A stretch of 64,000 nt of DNA from an uncultured Elusimicrobia bacterium (GCA_903917735.1 CAIXBR010000117.1:16812-80811); one strand, 5' to 3'. Counted from the stretch's first letter, positions 17,511 to 26,781 are shown. The notes: generated by a model not told the origin, from the letters alone. Numbers and translations: made by a program.

Positions 17511-18965
17511 ATGCTAAAGCACCTCACCACGATTTTTTCCACCCTTATCCTATTCGGCGCGACGGCGGCGGCGCAGACTCCTGCGCCGGCCCAGACGCAG
17601 ACCCCGACTCAGACGCAGGCGCAAGCCCAGACAACACCCCCGAAAGCACAGGCGCGGAAAAAGAAAAAGATCCTGAAACCTAGTCCGAAACCGCGTCCGA
17701 AAGCCAAGGAAGAGATAATAAAGACGCAGGAACCCGCCACCAAGGAAGATATCCTTAAGGCCGTAGAGCAATCCACAACGCCGTTAAAGGAGGGCCTGCT
17801 TTCCCGGACCCTGAACGCTATAACCATAAACACCGCCAACGGCCCCATCATCCCTTTCCCGGTGGTGGACTCCAGCAAGGACCTCGGCCCGAGCTACGGT
17901 TTTATGCCGGTAATAGCCATAAGGGACAAGAAGACCAACGACATCAAATCCGTCATCGTTCCGTCGGTGAACTACAACGAGAATTTAGGCACCACGCTCA
18001 CCTATCGGCATTATATTTTCCCCGACGATAAACGTTATTTTATACTGCGCGCGTCCAGGTCGGAGCACGTGGAACGGGAGCTGATGACGTATTACTATAC
18101 GCCGAGCGTGTTCGATTCCGGGTTCCGCCTGAGTGTAGAGGCTAAGCACTGGATAACCGGCAAGCCCTCGTTCTACGGCATCGGCATCAACACCAAGCCC
18201 GGCGACAGGGCTAACTACGCGCTCAAAATGACGGGGGAAGAGGTCATCCTGGACATCCCGCTGATAAAAAAGGTGTTCATCAATGTCGACCACTCATTCT
18301 ACGCCAAGGAAATAGTCCCCGGCCCGGTGGACGACGAGGGGCAGGTCAAGGGAAAGTTCCCGGCCTACTACCCGGACGCCTCGGCCCTGCATGACTTCCT
18401 GACCAACCGTTTCTCGCTGGTTTATGACGATACCGACCACCCGTCCCTGCCCAAGATAGGAACTTACGCCAGCGCCTCGGTGCTCTACTCCGCCAAAAGG
18501 CTTGGCTCGGACTACAACTACCGCACTTATTCGTTCCAGCTGAAGAACTACTTTAACTATAAGGAAGAAGGCCATTTTGTTACAGCCGTGCATTACCTGC
18601 TGCAATTCCAGAAAGGGGACGCTCTTCCATTTTACGCCATGCCGCAGCTCGGCGAAAGCACAGGCCTGCGGATGGCCGGCGACGGCCGCTTTACAGACCG
18701 GGGCAAATTCGTTTTCAATATAGAGGAAAGGATAACCCTCTCGAAAACTCCATTCTACAAGTTCATCAGCGAGACCGAGATAGCCCCGTTCCTGGACGTG
18801 GGCACGGTGTTCCCCAAGGTTTCGGCTTTCAGGGCCCGCAACCTTAAGTACGGCCCCGGCATTTCGGCCAGGCTGGTCATCAGACCTCAGCTGGTGGCCA
18901 CGGTGGACCTGGCCTACGGCTCCGAAGGCACCAACGCCATAATCCGCATAGGCTATCCGTTCTAA
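17511..18965 (+). CDS. Omp85/BamA-superfamily-like outer-membrane barrel protein
   Basis: 484 residues. A signal peptide (LTTIFSTLILFGATAAAQ) is followed by a low-complexity Thr/Gln/Pro/Ala stretch and a Lys/Arg/Pro-rich stretch (residues 20-70), then by beta-strand-like sequence to a C-terminal phenylalanine (IIRIGYPF), as in outer-membrane proteins. Segments such as FLDVGTVFPK and GPGISARLVIRPQLVATVDLAYG resemble the last strands of the bacterial surface antigen (D15) domain. No POTRA domains are evident, so it is probably a small barrel rather than BamA itself. The basic linker may touch peptidoglycan or lipids (inference). Confidence 0.7.
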   Translation: MLKHLTTIFSTLILFGATAAAQTPAPAQTQTPTQTQAQAQTTPPKAQARKKKKILKPSPKPRPKAKEEIIKTQEPATKEDILKAVEQSTTPLKEGLLSRTLNAITINTANGPIIPFPVVDSSKDLGPSYGFMPVIAIRDKKTNDIKSVIVPSVNYNENLGTTLTYRHYIFPDDKRYFILRASRSEHVERELMTYYYTPSVFDSGFRLSVEAKHWITGKPSFYGIGINTKPGDRANYALKMTGEEVILDIPLIKKVFINVDHSFYAKEIVPGPVDDEGQVKGKFPAYYPDASALHDFLTNRFSLVYDDTDHPSLPKIGTYASASVLYSAKRLGSDYNYRTYSFQLKNYFNYKEEGHFVTAVHYLLQFQKGDALPFYAMPQLGESTGLRMAGDGRFTDRGKFVFNIEERITLSKTPFYKFISETEIAPFLDVGTVFPKVSAFRARNLKYGPGISARLVIRPQLVATVDLAYGSEGTNAIIRIGYPF

Positions 18966-18978
18966 AAGCCGTCAGAAA

Positions 18979-19025
18979 AAGCGAACGCCCGCTTCCCGGA
19001 AGGGAAACGGGCGTTCGCTTGCATA
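18979..19025 (-). terminator. Intrinsic terminator of glyS
   Basis: A perfect 13-bp stem (18979-18991 with 19008-19020). Read on the minus strand the hairpin is followed by TTTTTCTGAC, so it ends the glyS transcript. On the plus strand no T-run follows, although the stem could still slow transcription of the convergent barrel-protein gene. Confidence 0.8.
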
Positions 19026-19032
19026 CGGCACT

Positions 19033-21114
19033 TTACTGCAGCTGCGACAGGTCGGCTACTCCCTCGAAAAGATTCACAAGGGACTTTATAAGGTTAAGAC
19101 GGTTTACCCGCACCTTCGGGTCCTCGGCCATCACCATTACCTTATCGAAGAAACTATCCAGGCTGCCTTTAATGGAAAGCAGCTCGGAAAGCCCTTTGGC
19201 ATAATCGCGGGCGGCAACGTGGGAGGCCAGCCTCCCCGACAGCGCCTTAATGCCGGCGTAAAGGGCCCGCTCCTCGTCCTCCTCGAAATAATTCTCGTCG
19301 GGAACGCCGCTTAGCGGGGCCTTGGCCTGGCGCAGGATATTCTTGGCGCGCTTGAAAGCCATGGCTATGCCGGCGAAGTCGGGGTTGCCGCGCAGGGAGT
19401 GTATGTCCTTCACGCGGTCGCGGCAGTCCGGCAGGTCCCCGCCGGACATGAAGAACTCTCTAACGGCCTTTACCTCGTCGAAGCGGTAGCCGGCTTCCGT
19501 AAAGAGCGCCTCGGCGCGCTGCCAGACGAAGTCCAGCAGCGGATCGCTGGTCTTGGCGGACCCGCCGCCGGGCAGGGCGGAAAAAGCGTTAGAGGCGGCT
19601 TCGTTCAGGTTCAGCCTGAAGCTGTTCTCCAGTATTATGCGGACCAGGCCCAGGGCCTGGCGGCGCAGGCCGTGCGGATCCTCGCTGCCCGAAGGGATAA
19701 GGCCGAGAAAAAAATCCGAGGCCAGGGTGTCCAACTTGCCTGCCAGCGACACCAGCGCGCCCTCTTTGGAGGAAGGAAGGGGTGACTTGGCCGACATGGG
19801 CCAGTAGAATTCCCCTACGGCCCGCGAAACGTTCTCGCTCATCCCCGCGTTCTTCGCGTAATAGTAGCCCATCACTCCCTGCAGTTCGGTGAATTCCTTA
19901 ACCAGGTTGCTGGTCAGGTCGGAGTAGCCGTTGAAGGCAGCGGCCGCGACATCGCCGCTATTGACCGGCTGGCCGCAATTACCGCAAAGCCAGGCCGCCA
20001 GCTTTTCAACGCGGGCGGCCTTGTCGGCCATCGTGCCGAGTTTTTCCTGGAAGGTTATGGCCGCAAGCTTGTCCTTGAACTCGGCCAGCGGGCGGGCCAG
20101 GTCGCGGGTGTAGAAGAAGATAGCGTCGCGGAAGCGGGCTTCCAGCACGTTCATGAAGCCTTCCTCCACGTTGCGCTGCCCTTTGGATACGCCGTCGCGT
20201 ATGCCCACGAAGTAAGGCTGCAGTTCGCCCTTCGCGTTCGCCACGGTGAAGAACTTCAGCTGCTTCTTCATCACCAGGTGCACCAGCTCCGCCGGCAGCT
20301 TCAGGAAATCCTGCGAGTAGCCGGACATCACGCAGACCGGATACTCCGCCAGGTAGAGGTTCTCGCCTAGCAGTTCGGGGTCGGCCTCCACCACCAGCTT
20401 CATGCGCTTAGCCAGGTGTTCTATCTCCCGGCGCAGCGTCGCCAGCCGTTCCGCGTCCTTCACTATGACGTTGGCGTGCTCCAGCGCCTTGAAATATTTT
20501 TCCGCGGCGCCTATCTTTATCTGGCGCGACCCCTTGGCGCTCAAGCCCACGGTGATACGGCCCGACTTTATGCCCGCCACGCTGAAAAACACCGGCTTGT
20601 CCCCGTAAAGGGCAAGCAGGCTGCGTATCGGCCGGGCAAAACGGAAACGGGTGGCCTCCCAAACCATGTTCTTAGGGAACTGCAGCCCGGAGATGATCTG
20701 CGGGAAGATCTCCGCCAGCGCCTTCACCGAAGAACGCCCGGGGAGCTTCGTTTCGAAAACAAGGACCTCGCCTTTGTTAGGCACGGTTTCCACGCCCAGC
20801 TTGTCCGGAGTGGTGCCCCGCGCGCGGGCGAAGCCGGCGGCCTGCGGCGTGAAATTCCCGGCGGCGTCCTTAAGCAGGCGGACGGAGGGGCCGTACGCTT
20901 TCTGCGTTTTCTCTTCGGTCTTGGCCGGGACGCCGGAAATATAAAGGACCAGGCGCTTATAGGTGCCATAGGCCTCTATGGAGTCGCAGGCCAGGTTGGC
21001 TTCGGCCAGCAGTTCGGCCGCGCGCTTCTTCATCTGCTCCTCGGCCGAGGTCACGAAGCGGGCCGGGATGTTCTCAATGCGTATCTCAAGCAGAGCATCA
21101 CTCTTAGAGGTCAT
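19033..21114 (-). CDS. glyS: Glycyl-tRNA synthetase beta subunit
   Basis: 693 residues, full length for the beta chain of the alpha2-beta2 enzyme. It has the family start (ALLEIRIENIPARFV), FPKNMVWEATRFRFARPIRSL (about residue 150), the HD-like region ending in the hallmark ELQGVMGYYYA (about 408), and a C-terminal anticodon-binding domain. The beta chain binds tRNA-Gly and edits. There is no internal stop or shift, so it looks functional. It is separated from glyQ by a 150-base inverted-repeat element that contributes its ribosome site (AAAGGATGG) and overlaps its ATG. Confidence 0.96.
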   Translation of the reverse strand: MTSKSDALLEIRIENIPARFVTSAEEQMKKRAAELLAEANLACDSIEAYGTYKRLVLYISGVPAKTEEKTQKAYGPSVRLLKDAAGNFTPQAAGFARARGTTPDKLGVETVPNKGEVLVFETKLPGRSSVKALAEIFPQIISGLQFPKNMVWEATRFRFARPIRSLLALYGDKPVFFSVAGIKSGRITVGLSAKGSRQIKIGAAEKYFKALEHANVIVKDAERLATLRREIEHLAKRMKLVVEADPELLGENLYLAEYPVCVMSGYSQDFLKLPAELVHLVMKKQLKFFTVANAKGELQPYFVGIRDGVSKGQRNVEEGFMNVLEARFRDAIFFYTRDLARPLAEFKDKLAAITFQEKLGTMADKAARVEKLAAWLCGNCGQPVNSGDVAAAAFNGYSDLTSNLVKEFTELQGVMGYYYAKNAGMSENVSRAVGEFYWPMSAKSPLPSSKEGALVSLAGKLDTLASDFFLGLIPSGSEDPHGLRRQALGLVRIILENSFRLNLNEAASNAFSALPGGGSAKTSDPLLDFVWQRAEALFTEAGYRFDEVKAVREFFMSGGDLPDCRDRVKDIHSLRGNPDFAGIAMAFKRAKNILRQAKAPLSGVPDENYFEEDEERALYAGIKALSGRLASHVAARDYAKGLSELLSIKGSLDSFFDKVMVMAEDPKVRVNRLNLIKSLVNLFEGVADLSQLQ

Positions 21115-21262
21115 CAGGAAACCATCCTTTGTAGCGAAAACGTGTATTTTGAAGCCGAGTCGAAGTGGCGCGAGACGAGCAGGCTCGCATGAGCCTGTGG
21201 GTTGAGCGGCGCAAAGGCCCAGGCAAAAAGCCGAGTTTGCAGTAAAAGCAGGGTTTCCTGAT
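21113..21262 (-). repeat. MITE-like element with terminal inverted repeats between glyQ and glyS
   Basis: The ends are perfect 11-bp inverted repeats, ATCAGGAAACC (21113-21123) and GGTTTCCTGAT (21252-21262), with weaker symmetry for about 15 more bases on each side. A central perfect 7-bp hairpin CAGGCTC-GCAT-GAGCCTG lies at 21180-21197. The block has no gene and fills nearly the whole gap. It looks like a small non-autonomous mobile element; no target-site duplication is evident and no transposase is in the window. Confidence 0.5.
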
Positions 21263-21267
21263 GCCCT

Positions 21268-22140
21268 CTACGCATTGGCTTTCTCCTTCTTTTCGGAAGG
21301 CTCGTTGAGCTCCACACAGGCTGCGGCGCAGGCCTTGGCCATGTCGCGGATGCGCTTTATCAGCACCGCGCGCTCGGAGACGGAAATGGCGCCGCGGGCG
21401 TCGAGCAGGTTGAAATTGTGGGAACACTTCATCACCAGGTCGAAGGCCGGCAGATAATAGCCTTTGGCGGCCAGGCCGCGGACCTCCCTCCCCCAACGGT
21501 CGAAATTAAAGCGCAGGTTCTCTATATCCGCTTCTTCGAAATTGTAATGGGAGAACTGCTCCTCGACCCCCTTGTGCACCTCGCCGTAGGTCAGCCGGTC
21601 CGTCCACATGATGTCGGAGATCCGCTTCTTCTTCTGCACGAACATGGCCAGGCGCTCAAGGCCGTAGGTTATCTCCACGCTTATCGGGTTCAGCTCGTAC
21701 GAAGCCATCTGCTGGAAATAGGTGAACTGCGTCACTTCCATCCCGTCCAGCCAGACCTCCCAGCCCACACCCGAGGCGCCCAGGGTGGGGGATTCCCAGT
21801 CATCCTCTATCCAGCGTATGTCGTGCTCCGTGTGGTCGATGCCGACCGCCTTAAGCGAATCCAGATAGATCTGCTGTATGTTCTCCAGCGGCGGCTTTAT
21901 TATAACCTGGTACTGGTAATATTTCCCGTTGCGGTTGGGGTTCTGGCCGAAGCGGCCGTCGCCCGGGCGGCGGCACGGCTCGACGTAAGCCACGCTGTTG
22001 GGTTTGGAGGTAAGCGAGCCGAAGAAGGTGGCGGGGTTGAAGGTGCCCGCGCCTTTTTCAAGATCATAAGGCTGTATCAGGGCGCAACCCTGCCTGGCCC
22101 AGTACTGGTTAAGCTTTAAAATGAAATCCTGAAAATTCAC
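21268..22140 (-). CDS. glyQ: Glycyl-tRNA synthetase alpha subunit
   Basis: About 290 residues. GlyQ is the catalytic chain of the tetrameric enzyme; WARQGCALIQPYDLEKGAGTFNPATFFGSL, VEPCRRPGDGRFGQNPNR and YFQQMASYELNPISVEITYGLERLAMF are typical. An in-frame TTG at 22179 would add 13 residues unlike the family; GTG at 22140, six bases after GGAGG, begins VNFQDFILKLNQYWA and is preferred. It follows recO on the same strand, with a CGGGCC/GGCCCG hairpin just before the ribosome site. Confidence 0.96.
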   Translation of the reverse strand: MNFQDFILKLNQYWARQGCALIQPYDLEKGAGTFNPATFFGSLTSKPNSVAYVEPCRRPGDGRFGQNPNRNGKYYQYQVIIKPPLENIQQIYLDSLKAVGIDHTEHDIRWIEDDWESPTLGASGVGWEVWLDGMEVTQFTYFQQMASYELNPISVEITYGLERLAMFVQKKKRISDIMWTDRLTYGEVHKGVEEQFSHYNFEEADIENLRFNFDRWGREVRGLAAKGYYLPAFDLVMKCSHNFNLLDARGAISVSERAVLIKRIRDMAKACAAACVELNEPSEKKEKANA

Positions 22141-22201
22141 TGTAACCTCCGGCGGGCCCAAAGGCCCGGATATTTGCAAGTATTATACCTATTGGGGGGG
22201 C

Positions 22202-22828
22202 CTACTTCACGAACGCCAGCGTCCGCAGGTCCACGCCGATGTTCTCCTGAAAGAAGCGGGCGAAGAGCTCGTCTATAAAAGCCGCCAGCGCCGCGTCTTC
22301 TTTAAGCTCGCGGATCTCCGCCCAGGTTCCCGCGTGCAGCGCGTCCCAGAAGGCCGCTTCCGGCCCCGCCGCCGTCTCCCTGAAGCCGAACCCCGCCAGC
22401 TCAAGCGCGCGCAGCGTAAAAGCCCGGCGAAGCCAGAAAGCCGTTCCAAAGCAGTCCAGGTCAAGCAGCGCCCCCAGCAGCAGGTCGTACTTCTCCGGGG
22501 AAGGGTTCTGCGCCGCCGTCAGCTTGTTGACCACCTCGCAGTAATGCATCGCAAGGTAAAGACTCTCAAGGTCCTTTCTGATATTACCGAAAACGCCTAG
22601 CGTCTGGCCGCCGGTACAGACCGGAAAATTGGACCCCTTCTTCAAAAAGAAACGGTAATCGCCCCAGGTAACGGCCTCGCTCAGCGCGCGCAGCTTCCCC
22701 TTGGCCAGCCGTACGCCCTTGAAGTTCACCTCTAACTTCCCGTGCTCCAAAGTAAAGACCGTCACGATCCTGTCGCTCTCGCGCAGGGGCCTGCGCTGCA
22801 GCACTATCCCGTAATCGCAGAAGATCAT
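22202..22828 (-). CDS. recO: DNA repair protein RecO
   Basis: About 208 residues from ATG 22828. The OB-fold start IVLQRRPLRESDRIVTVFTLEHGKLEVNFKGVR is the RecO signature. RecO helps load RecA onto single strands covered by SSB. The four zinc cysteines found in many RecO proteins are not visible. A 15-residue upstream extension to 22873 is possible but not like the family. The gene is divergent from the second GlyRS gene and upstream of glyQ-glyS; recO next to glyQS genes is common in bacteria. Confidence 0.88.
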   Translation of the reverse strand: MIFCDYGIVLQRRPLRESDRIVTVFTLEHGKLEVNFKGVRLAKGKLRALSEAVTWGDYRFFLKKGSNFPVCTGGQTLGVFGNIRKDLESLYLAMHYCEVVNKLTAAQNPSPEKYDLLLGALLDLDCFGTAFWLRRAFTLRALELAGFGFRETAAGPEAAFWDALHAGTWAEIRELKEDAALAAFIDELFARFFQENIGVDLRTLAFVK

Positions 22829-22875
22829 TACAGCTATTCTACAAATTTGCACTCCGGGCCGCCCGCCCGCCAATA

Positions 22876-22884
22876 TGGTAAAAT
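22876..22884 (+). promoter_or_regulatory. Candidate extended -10 promoter of the single-chain GlyRS gene
   Basis: TGG followed by TAAAAT (22879-22884) in the short gap divergent from recO gives an extended -10 motif; no clear -35. A GGGAG ribosome site follows 7 bases before the ATG at 22915. Confidence 0.35.
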
Positions 22885-22914
22885 CGTTAAATAACGGTTT
22901 ACAGGGAGATCAAC

Positions 22915-24306
22915 ATGCCGGCTAATACCATGGAGTCGCTAGTAAGTCTCTGCAAAAGGCGGGGGTTCATCTTTCAGGGTTCCGACATCTACGGCGGGCT
23001 CCAGGGCGTCTACGATTATGGCCCGCTCGGCGTGGAACTGAAGAACAACCTAAAGTCCGCCTGGTGGCGGGCCATGGTCTACGAGCGCGACGACATCGAA
23101 GGGCTCGACGCCGCCATCCTCACACACAGGTCCGTGCTGAAGCATTCCGGCCACGAGAACACCTTCTCCGACCCGATGGTGGACTGCCGCAAGTGCAAGA
23201 GCCGTTGGCGCGCCGACCAGATCAAGAACGGCAAATGCGAGAAGTGCGGGTCCGCTGACCTGACCGAGCCGAGGCCGTTCAACCTGATGTTCAAGACCAC
23301 CGTGGGCCCGGTGGCCGACGACGAGCATTTCGCCTACCTGCGCCCGGAGACAGCGCAGGGCATTTTCTGCAATTTCAAGAACGTGATGGACTCCACCTCG
23401 AACAAGCTGCCGTTCGGCATAGCACAGATCGGCAAGTCTTTCCGCAACGAGATCACGCCGAAGAACTTCATCTTCCGTGTGCGCGAGTTCGAGCAGATGG
23501 AGCTGGAGTTTTTCGTGCTGCCCGGCACCGACGAGGACTGGCACGCGAAGTGGGTGGAGGCGCGCGTGGCCTGGTGGAAGGCCCAGGGCCTGGAGAGCGA
23601 GAACCTGCAGCAGTTCCACCAGCCCAAGGAAGAGCTGGCTCACTATTCCAAGGCCACCGTGGATATCCTCTACAGGTTCCCGCATGGCATGGAGGAACTT
23701 GAGGGCGTGGCCAACAGGATGGACTTCGACCTGGGCTCCCATTCCAAGGATCCCCAGGAGCTGGGGCTCAAGGCGCGCGTGGAGGAGAATCAGGATTCGG
23801 TGGTAAGGCTTACCGCGCCGGACCCGGTCACGCAGAAGCCTCTGGTCCCGTTCGTCATTGAGCCTTCCGCGGGCGTGGACCGCGGCGTGCTCGCGCTGCT
23901 GACCGAAGCCTACACCGAGGAGAAGCTGGAGAACGGCACGGAGCGCATCGTGCTCAAGCTGAAGCCTCACCTGTCACCAATCAAAGTGGCTGTGATACCG
24001 CTGGCGCGCAACAAGCCGGAGATAGTAGCGAAGGCTAAAGAAATAAAGGACGCGCTGCTTAAGCTCGGCATAGGCCGCATCTATTACGAGAACGGCGGGA
24101 ACATCGGCAAAGCCTACCGCAGGCACGACGAGGTAGGAACCCCGCTTTGCGTGACCGTCGACTTCGACACGATAGGGAAAGGCGAGAATAAGGAACTGGA
24201 AGGGATGGTCACCATCCGCGACCGCGACTCGATGAAGCAGATCCGCGTCCACACGTCCAAACTGGCCGAACATATCGCGGAATACTTCAGGAGCACGAAA
24301 GCCTAG
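22915..24306 (+). CDS. glyQS: Glycyl-tRNA synthetase, single-chain (alpha2 homodimer) type
   Basis: 463 residues, complete. It is the eukaryote/archaea/Gram-positive type of GlyRS, only distantly related to GlyQ/GlyS. It shows the N-terminal [25 protein letters not shown], a zinc-type CRKC...CEKCG pair (about residues 84-109), RPETAQGIF, class II motif 2 in [22 protein letters not shown], motif 3 in [14 protein letters not shown], and a C-terminal anticodon-binding domain. All catalytic blocks look intact. It lies back to back with recO-glyQ-glyS, so this genome carries both GlyRS classes at one locus. Confidence 0.97.
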   Translation: MPANTMESLVSLCKRRGFIFQGSDIYGGLQGVYDYGPLGVELKNNLKSAWWRAMVYERDDIEGLDAAILTHRSVLKHSGHENTFSDPMVDCRKCKSRWRADQIKNGKCEKCGSADLTEPRPFNLMFKTTVGPVADDEHFAYLRPETAQGIFCNFKNVMDSTSNKLPFGIAQIGKSFRNEITPKNFIFRVREFEQMELEFFVLPGTDEDWHAKWVEARVAWWKAQGLESENLQQFHQPKEELAHYSKATVDILYRFPHGMEELEGVANRMDFDLGSHSKDPQELGLKARVEENQDSVVRLTAPDPVTQKPLVPFVIEPSAGVDRGVLALLTEAYTEEKLENGTERIVLKLKPHLSPIKVAVIPLARNKPEIVAKAKEIKDALLKLGIGRIYYENGGNIGKAYRRHDEVGTPLCVTVDFDTIGKGENKELEGMVTIRDRDSMKQIRVHTSKLAEHIAEYFRSTKA

Positions 24307-24375
24307 GCGGCTGCCGCGGCGGGGATCTGAGCAACCGTTACGGAAGGGGGCCCCGCCTTAACGACACCCTGTTTT

Positions 24376-24404
24376 TTGCTTTTCCGGCTCTTTATTTATA
24401 TAAT
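24376..24404 (+). promoter_or_regulatory. Sigma-70-type promoter of the rpmH cluster
   Basis: TTGCTT (24376-24381), a 17-base spacer and TATAAT (24399-24404). The predicted start, about 24411, is only some 3 bases before the rpmH ATG, so the mRNA would be nearly leaderless. Confidence 0.6.
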
Positions 24405-24413
24405 AAATACACT

Positions 24414-24569
24414 ATGCTACCTACATACAGACCTAATGTTCGCAAACGCAAGAAGCACCTTGGCTTCAGGGCCAAAATGAAAACCGCCGGCGGCAGAAAA
24501 ACTCTCGCCCGCAGGCGCGCCAAGGGCCGCTGGGAACTCATCCCCGACATTCCGACGACACCGAAGTAG
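24414..24569 (+). CDS. rpmH: Large ribosomal subunit protein L34
   Basis: 51 residues: the start [21 protein letters not shown], then the basic [21 protein letters not shown], the L34 signature. The last ten residues (IPDIPTTPK) extend slightly beyond the usual 44-46. L34 sits in the 50S subunit. No ribosome-binding site precedes the ATG. It is followed by rnpA after 18 bases, as in nearly all bacteria. Confidence 0.95.
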   Translation: MLPTYRPNVRKRKKHLGFRAKMKTAGGRKTLARRRAKGRWELIPDIPTTPK

Positions 24570-24587
24570 TAAGCCCGTCGGCACGAA

Positions 24588-24947
24588 GTGAAAGAGTTCG
24601 CCTTTTCAAGAGCTTCACGATTGCGCCTCAAAAAAGAATTTGAGGCGGTTTTCGCGGCCGGGAGAAGAACAGTCACCAGGGACCTTGTGGCCTGGGACGC
24701 TCCCGGAGGGGGAAAAGGGAAAAAGATCGGCCTCATGGTCTCTAAAAAGACCGGGAACGCCGTACACAGAAACAGGTTAAAGAGGCTTCTAAGGGAAGCT
24801 TTCAGGGCAAGCAGTAATGAGTTAAAGGAAGGCACGCGCCTCATCATCTATCCGAAGGCGGGCTGCGCCATGGAAAACATGGCTCAGGCCCGGCAAGCGC
24901 TGGATACACTCCGGCAAAAGGCGCGCCTTAACGATGACGGTAAATAA
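24588..24947 (+). CDS. rnpA: Ribonuclease P protein component
   Basis: 119 residues beginning with GTG. The RNR motif [21 protein letters not shown] (about residue 60) is the hallmark of the RNase P protein, which helps the catalytic RNA trim 5' ends of pre-tRNAs. The end overlaps yidD by 14 bases. The RNA partner gene rnpB is not in the window. Confidence 0.95.
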   Translation: MKEFAFSRASRLRLKKEFEAVFAAGRRTVTRDLVAWDAPGGGKGKKIGLMVSKKTGNAVHRNRLKRLLREAFRASSNELKEGTRLIIYPKAGCAMENMAQARQALDTLRQKARLNDDGK

Positions 24948-25176
24948 AACCGGCACAAAAAATCTTAAATCACTGGCGCTGCTCACGCTGCGCTCGGCAT
25001 ACAGGACTTTCAGGCCGGCCCTAGGGCCAGGCACCTGCAGGTTCCAACCATCCTGTTCCGAGTACGCGTTCCTGGCGCTGGATAAACACGGGATTTTAAA
25101 AGGGTCGAGGCTGGCCGCAAGCCGCCTCGCCCGCTGTCGTCCTTTCTCTCCTGGCGGTTTCGACCCGGTGCCCTGA
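24934..25176 (+). CDS. yidD: Membrane protein insertion efficiency factor YidD
   Basis: 80 residues. The conserved core [24 protein letters not shown] with its three cysteines, and GGFDPVP at the end, are diagnostic of YidD, a small membrane-associated protein helping YidC. The exact start could be a little downstream because the first 12 residues are not conserved. It stands between rnpA and yidC as usual. Confidence 0.93.
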   Translation: MTVNKTGTKNLKSLALLTLRSAYRTFRPALGPGTCRFQPSCSEYAFLALDKHGILKGSRLAASRLARCRPFSPGGFDPVP

Positions 25177-25214
25177 AACACCCCTGGAAGCCCTCCGCGG
25201 TCGCGGGAGGCTAA

Positions 25215-26750
25215 ATGCAGAAGAATCTTATACTCGCGGTGGTTCTCTCCTCACTGGTCTACATAGGCTGGTACTCCGTCATGGAGAAGAGAATACAGCC
25301 GCAGAAAACTCAGGACCAGCAGTCCCAGTCCGCGGCACAGCCGGTTGCGGGACAAGCAAGCCCGGGACTGACCTCCCAGGCCGCCCCGGCCGCGCTCCCC
25401 GAAAACTGGAAAAAAGACGCCGTCACCCTTAAGGCCGGCAAAGCAGAATACTACTTCCACCCCGGCGCCGCGGCTCTCGCCAGCGCCGTCTACGAAGGCC
25501 CCGTGGCCCCCGTGGAACTTGTCCCCGACCCCTCGCGCGGCTTCTTCGCCGCCACCCTGCCCGGAGTTTTCAAGCTGAAGGCGCAAACCTCCGACTCGGT
25601 GGAATTCTCCGCTCAGGCCGGAACGGTGCAGTTAACCAAGAAATTCATCTTCTCGCCAGACAACGGCCTGAACACCCTCCAAATCACCGCCGTCAACGCC
25701 TCCGCTAAAACGCAGACTCTCGGAGCGTGGGAACTCACCATCGGCCCCGGGCTGGGCACCGTGAAGAGCGAGGAAAAAGAGAACGCCAAGCTGTGCAAGG
25801 CGGACTATACTTTCAGCGAAACCGGCCGCAAATATCCCACTCTCAAAGAACTCAAGGATGAACCAGCCCAGTCGGACTGGGTCTGGACCGGTCTGAACAA
25901 CCGCTATTTTCTAGCTGCCCTCGTCGGCGGCAACTTCCAGGGCACGCGCCCGGTCAGGCGCCTTGAAAAAGTAGGAGAGAACTCCAAAACCCCGGAACTG
26001 GTGCTGCCGGTTCCCGCGGCGGAACTGAAGCCCGGAGAGAAACGGACCTGGGAGACACAATTTTACTTAGGCCCCAAAGACTACACCCGCCTGCAGCAGC
26101 TGGGCAACGGCCTGGACCGCGCGGTGGATTTCGGCTTCTTCTCCCCGCTGGCGAAGCTGGCCGACTCCTCGCTGGGATATTTCTACAAGCTGACCGGCAA
26201 CTACGGAGCGGCCATCATCATCCTCAGCCTCATCATACAGCTGATGCTCACCCCGCTCAGCTTCAAGAGCTACAAGGCCATGGCGGTGATGAAGAAGATA
26301 CAGCCGGAGATGAAGTCCCTGCAGGACCGGTATAAGGACGACCCGAAGCGCATGAACCAGGAGATAATGGACCTGTACAAGCGCCACGGCACCAACCCGC
26401 TCGGCGGCTGCCTGCCCATGGTCCTGCAGATCCCGGTCTTCTTCTCGCTGTTCACCGCGCTCAGGAACTCGTGGCACCTGCACGGCGCGCATTTCATTTT
26501 CTGGATAAAGGACCTCTCCGCGAAAGATCCGTACTACGTACTGCCGCTGATAATGGGAGCCGTCATGTTCCTTCAGCAGCACATGAACCCGCAGACCTCG
26601 GACCCCTCGCAGGCGGCCATGATGAAGTGGATGCCCGTCATCTTCACCTTCATGTTCCTGACCTTCCCGTCGGGCCTGGTGCTGTACTGGCTCATCAACA
26701 GCACGTGGGGCTTCGCCCAGAGCATGTACCTGCAGAAAAAAACGGCGTAA
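25215..26750 (+). CDS. yidC: Membrane protein insertase YidC
   Basis: 511 residues of the Gram-negative type. An N-terminal membrane anchor (residues 4-20) is followed by a Gln/Ala/Pro-rich linker, a large periplasmic beta-domain (about 60-300) and the conserved insertase core with five membrane segments from about residue 320. Core blocks are GNYGAAIIILSLIIQLMLTPLSFKSYKAM and NPLGGCLPMVLQIPVFFSLFTALRN. YidC inserts and folds inner-membrane proteins alone or with SecYEG. Presence of the large periplasmic domain supports a two-membrane cell. Confidence 0.97.
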   Translation: MQKNLILAVVLSSLVYIGWYSVMEKRIQPQKTQDQQSQSAAQPVAGQASPGLTSQAAPAALPENWKKDAVTLKAGKAEYYFHPGAAALASAVYEGPVAPVELVPDPSRGFFAATLPGVFKLKAQTSDSVEFSAQAGTVQLTKKFIFSPDNGLNTLQITAVNASAKTQTLGAWELTIGPGLGTVKSEEKENAKLCKADYTFSETGRKYPTLKELKDEPAQSDWVWTGLNNRYFLAALVGGNFQGTRPVRRLEKVGENSKTPELVLPVPAAELKPGEKRTWETQFYLGPKDYTRLQQLGNGLDRAVDFGFFSPLAKLADSSLGYFYKLTGNYGAAIIILSLIIQLMLTPLSFKSYKAMAVMKKIQPEMKSLQDRYKDDPKRMNQEIMDLYKRHGTNPLGGCLPMVLQIPVFFSLFTALRNSWHLHGAHFIFWIKDLSAKDPYYVLPLIMGAVMFLQQHMNPQTSDPSQAAMMKWMPVIFTFMFLTFPSGLVLYWLINSTWGFAQSMYLQKKTA

Positions 26751-26781
26751 TATTCTTTACGCACGCAGAAGGAGAAAAAAA

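Noticed and set aside
22140..22201. T-box or other glycine riboswitch before glyQ
   Set aside because: The gap is only 61 bases, with a simple hairpin and no T-box or glycine-riboswitch core sequence.
24307..24413. oriC or DnaA-box cluster before rpmH
   Set aside because: No TTATCCACA-like boxes or AT-rich unwinding repeats were seen, only a promoter.
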